Below are positions 6,615-7,000 of a DNA stretch of 7,000 bases, piece after piece; the first letter of the stretch is position 1, and every line of letters starts with the position of its first letter. The DNA comes from Candidatus Omnitrophota bacterium (GTDB taxonomy: Bacteria > Omnitrophota > Gorgyraeia > JABMRN01). Both the position numbers and the translations under genes were made by a program. The stretch spans positions 1 to 7,000 of the forward strand of contig JAQVOV010000086.1 of the NCBI GenBank assembly GCA_028702395.1, read 5' to 3'. The notes below the pieces were generated by a model. It did no database searches. It saw nothing but the letters and a program-made list of their open reading frames with translations, and was not told the origin of the DNA.

Positions 6615-7000
6615 TTATCCTTTGTTTCTCGCTTTCTCAAGCACACTTACAAGTTCTTTTTCATTACCTTTTTTTATAACTTGTATGAACTTTTCAATAC
6701 TTTTATTATATTTTTTCAGTTCTTTAACAATGTTATCCTTGTTCGAACTGATAATATCTTTCCAAAGCAATGGATCGCCTTTTGCAAGTCGTGTCATATC
6801 TTTATACCCTGTACTTTTATATTCCAAAGCCTTATCTTCAACATTAGAAGCTAATATACTTGATAAAATATGCGGAATATGACTGATCTGGCATACTAAT
6901 TTGTCATGAGTAACAGGATCTATTGTTTTACACTTACAACCAAGTGCATGCCAAAAACCTTTGATCTTTGTAACACTTTTATTATCAGTATTTTTGGTTG
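6615..7000 (-). CDS. tyrA: Prephenate dehydrogenase, C-terminal part (cut by window edge)
   Basis: The reading frame stays open from the TAA at 6615-6617 to the right edge, giving 127 visible codons and no start. Shorter readings that begin at a TTG at 6827 are internal. The visible part matches the all-helical C-terminal half of the TyrA/prephenate dehydrogenase family: HDKLVCQISHIPHILSSILA (visible residues 31-50) with the SHxPH signature, then GYKDMTRLAKGDPLLWKDI (64-82). The enzyme oxidises prephenate (or arogenate) to the tyrosine precursor using NAD(P). The nucleotide-binding N-terminal domain, which would decide cofactor and substrate preference, lies outside the window, as would any fused chorismate mutase domain. 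It is the first visible gene of the series leading to cmk. Confidence 0.9.
   Translation of the reverse strand, partial: TKNTDNKSVTKIKGFWHALGCKCKTIDPVTHDKLVCQISHIPHILSSILASNVEDKALEYKSTGYKDMTRLAKGDPLLWKDIISSNKDNIVKELKKYNKSIEKFIQVIKKGNEKELVSVLEKARNKG

Overview
The window reads as a stretch of an AT-rich, uncultured-type bacterial chromosome in which every supported gene is on the minus strand, so transcription runs from right (7000) to left (1). The 16S rRNA 5' portion carries GGCTGC where most bacteria have GGCAGC at the EUB338 probe site. It also has a GAGAATCTTTTGCAATG-type continuation, which I associate from memory with PVC-superphylum and candidate-phylum lineages such as Omnitrophota (OP3). 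The phylum assignment is an inference; the bacterial origin is not in doubt.

Layout in transcription order: the C-terminal part of a prephenate dehydrogenase (tyrA, 7000-6615, cut by the window edge); cytidylate kinase (cmk); a PlsC-type 1-acylglycerol-3-phosphate acyltransferase, overlapping the end of cmk; HMBPP reductase (ispH); a six-domain ribosomal protein S1 (rpsA); tyrosyl-tRNA synthetase (tyrS, KMSKS subtype); then a separate strong promoter, a structured leader with a boxA antitermination element, and the first ~909 nt of 16S rRNA, which runs off the left edge. The cmk-plsC-ispH-rpsA series is a conserved housekeeping arrangement joining nucleotide supply, membrane lipid synthesis, isoprenoid synthesis and translation. 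tyrS and the rRNA operon extend the translation theme. aroA, often found between tyrA and cmk, is not there.

The genes are ordinary. The noteworthy material is between them. Three of the four gaps in the protein-coding series hold an inverted repeat whose arms are degenerate tandem heptamers, with a different heptamer family in each gap: TTCTTGC between rpsA and tyrS, GTAAAAR between plsC and ispH, GTTATCT between tyrA and cmk. The fourth gap (ispH-rpsA) holds a perfect 28-bp palindrome and a heptamer doublet. They resemble the short tandemly repeated repetitive (STRR) heptamers described in cyanobacteria, but they are self-complementary. I consider this the best candidate for something under-described here. 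The rRNA leader is also unusual: a 13-bp hairpin followed by a U-rich tract sits almost at the predicted 5' end, upstream of boxA.

No CRISPR array, transposase, tRNA, riboswitch or defence system is visible. The only non-coding stretch longer than 300 bases is the 16S gene itself.
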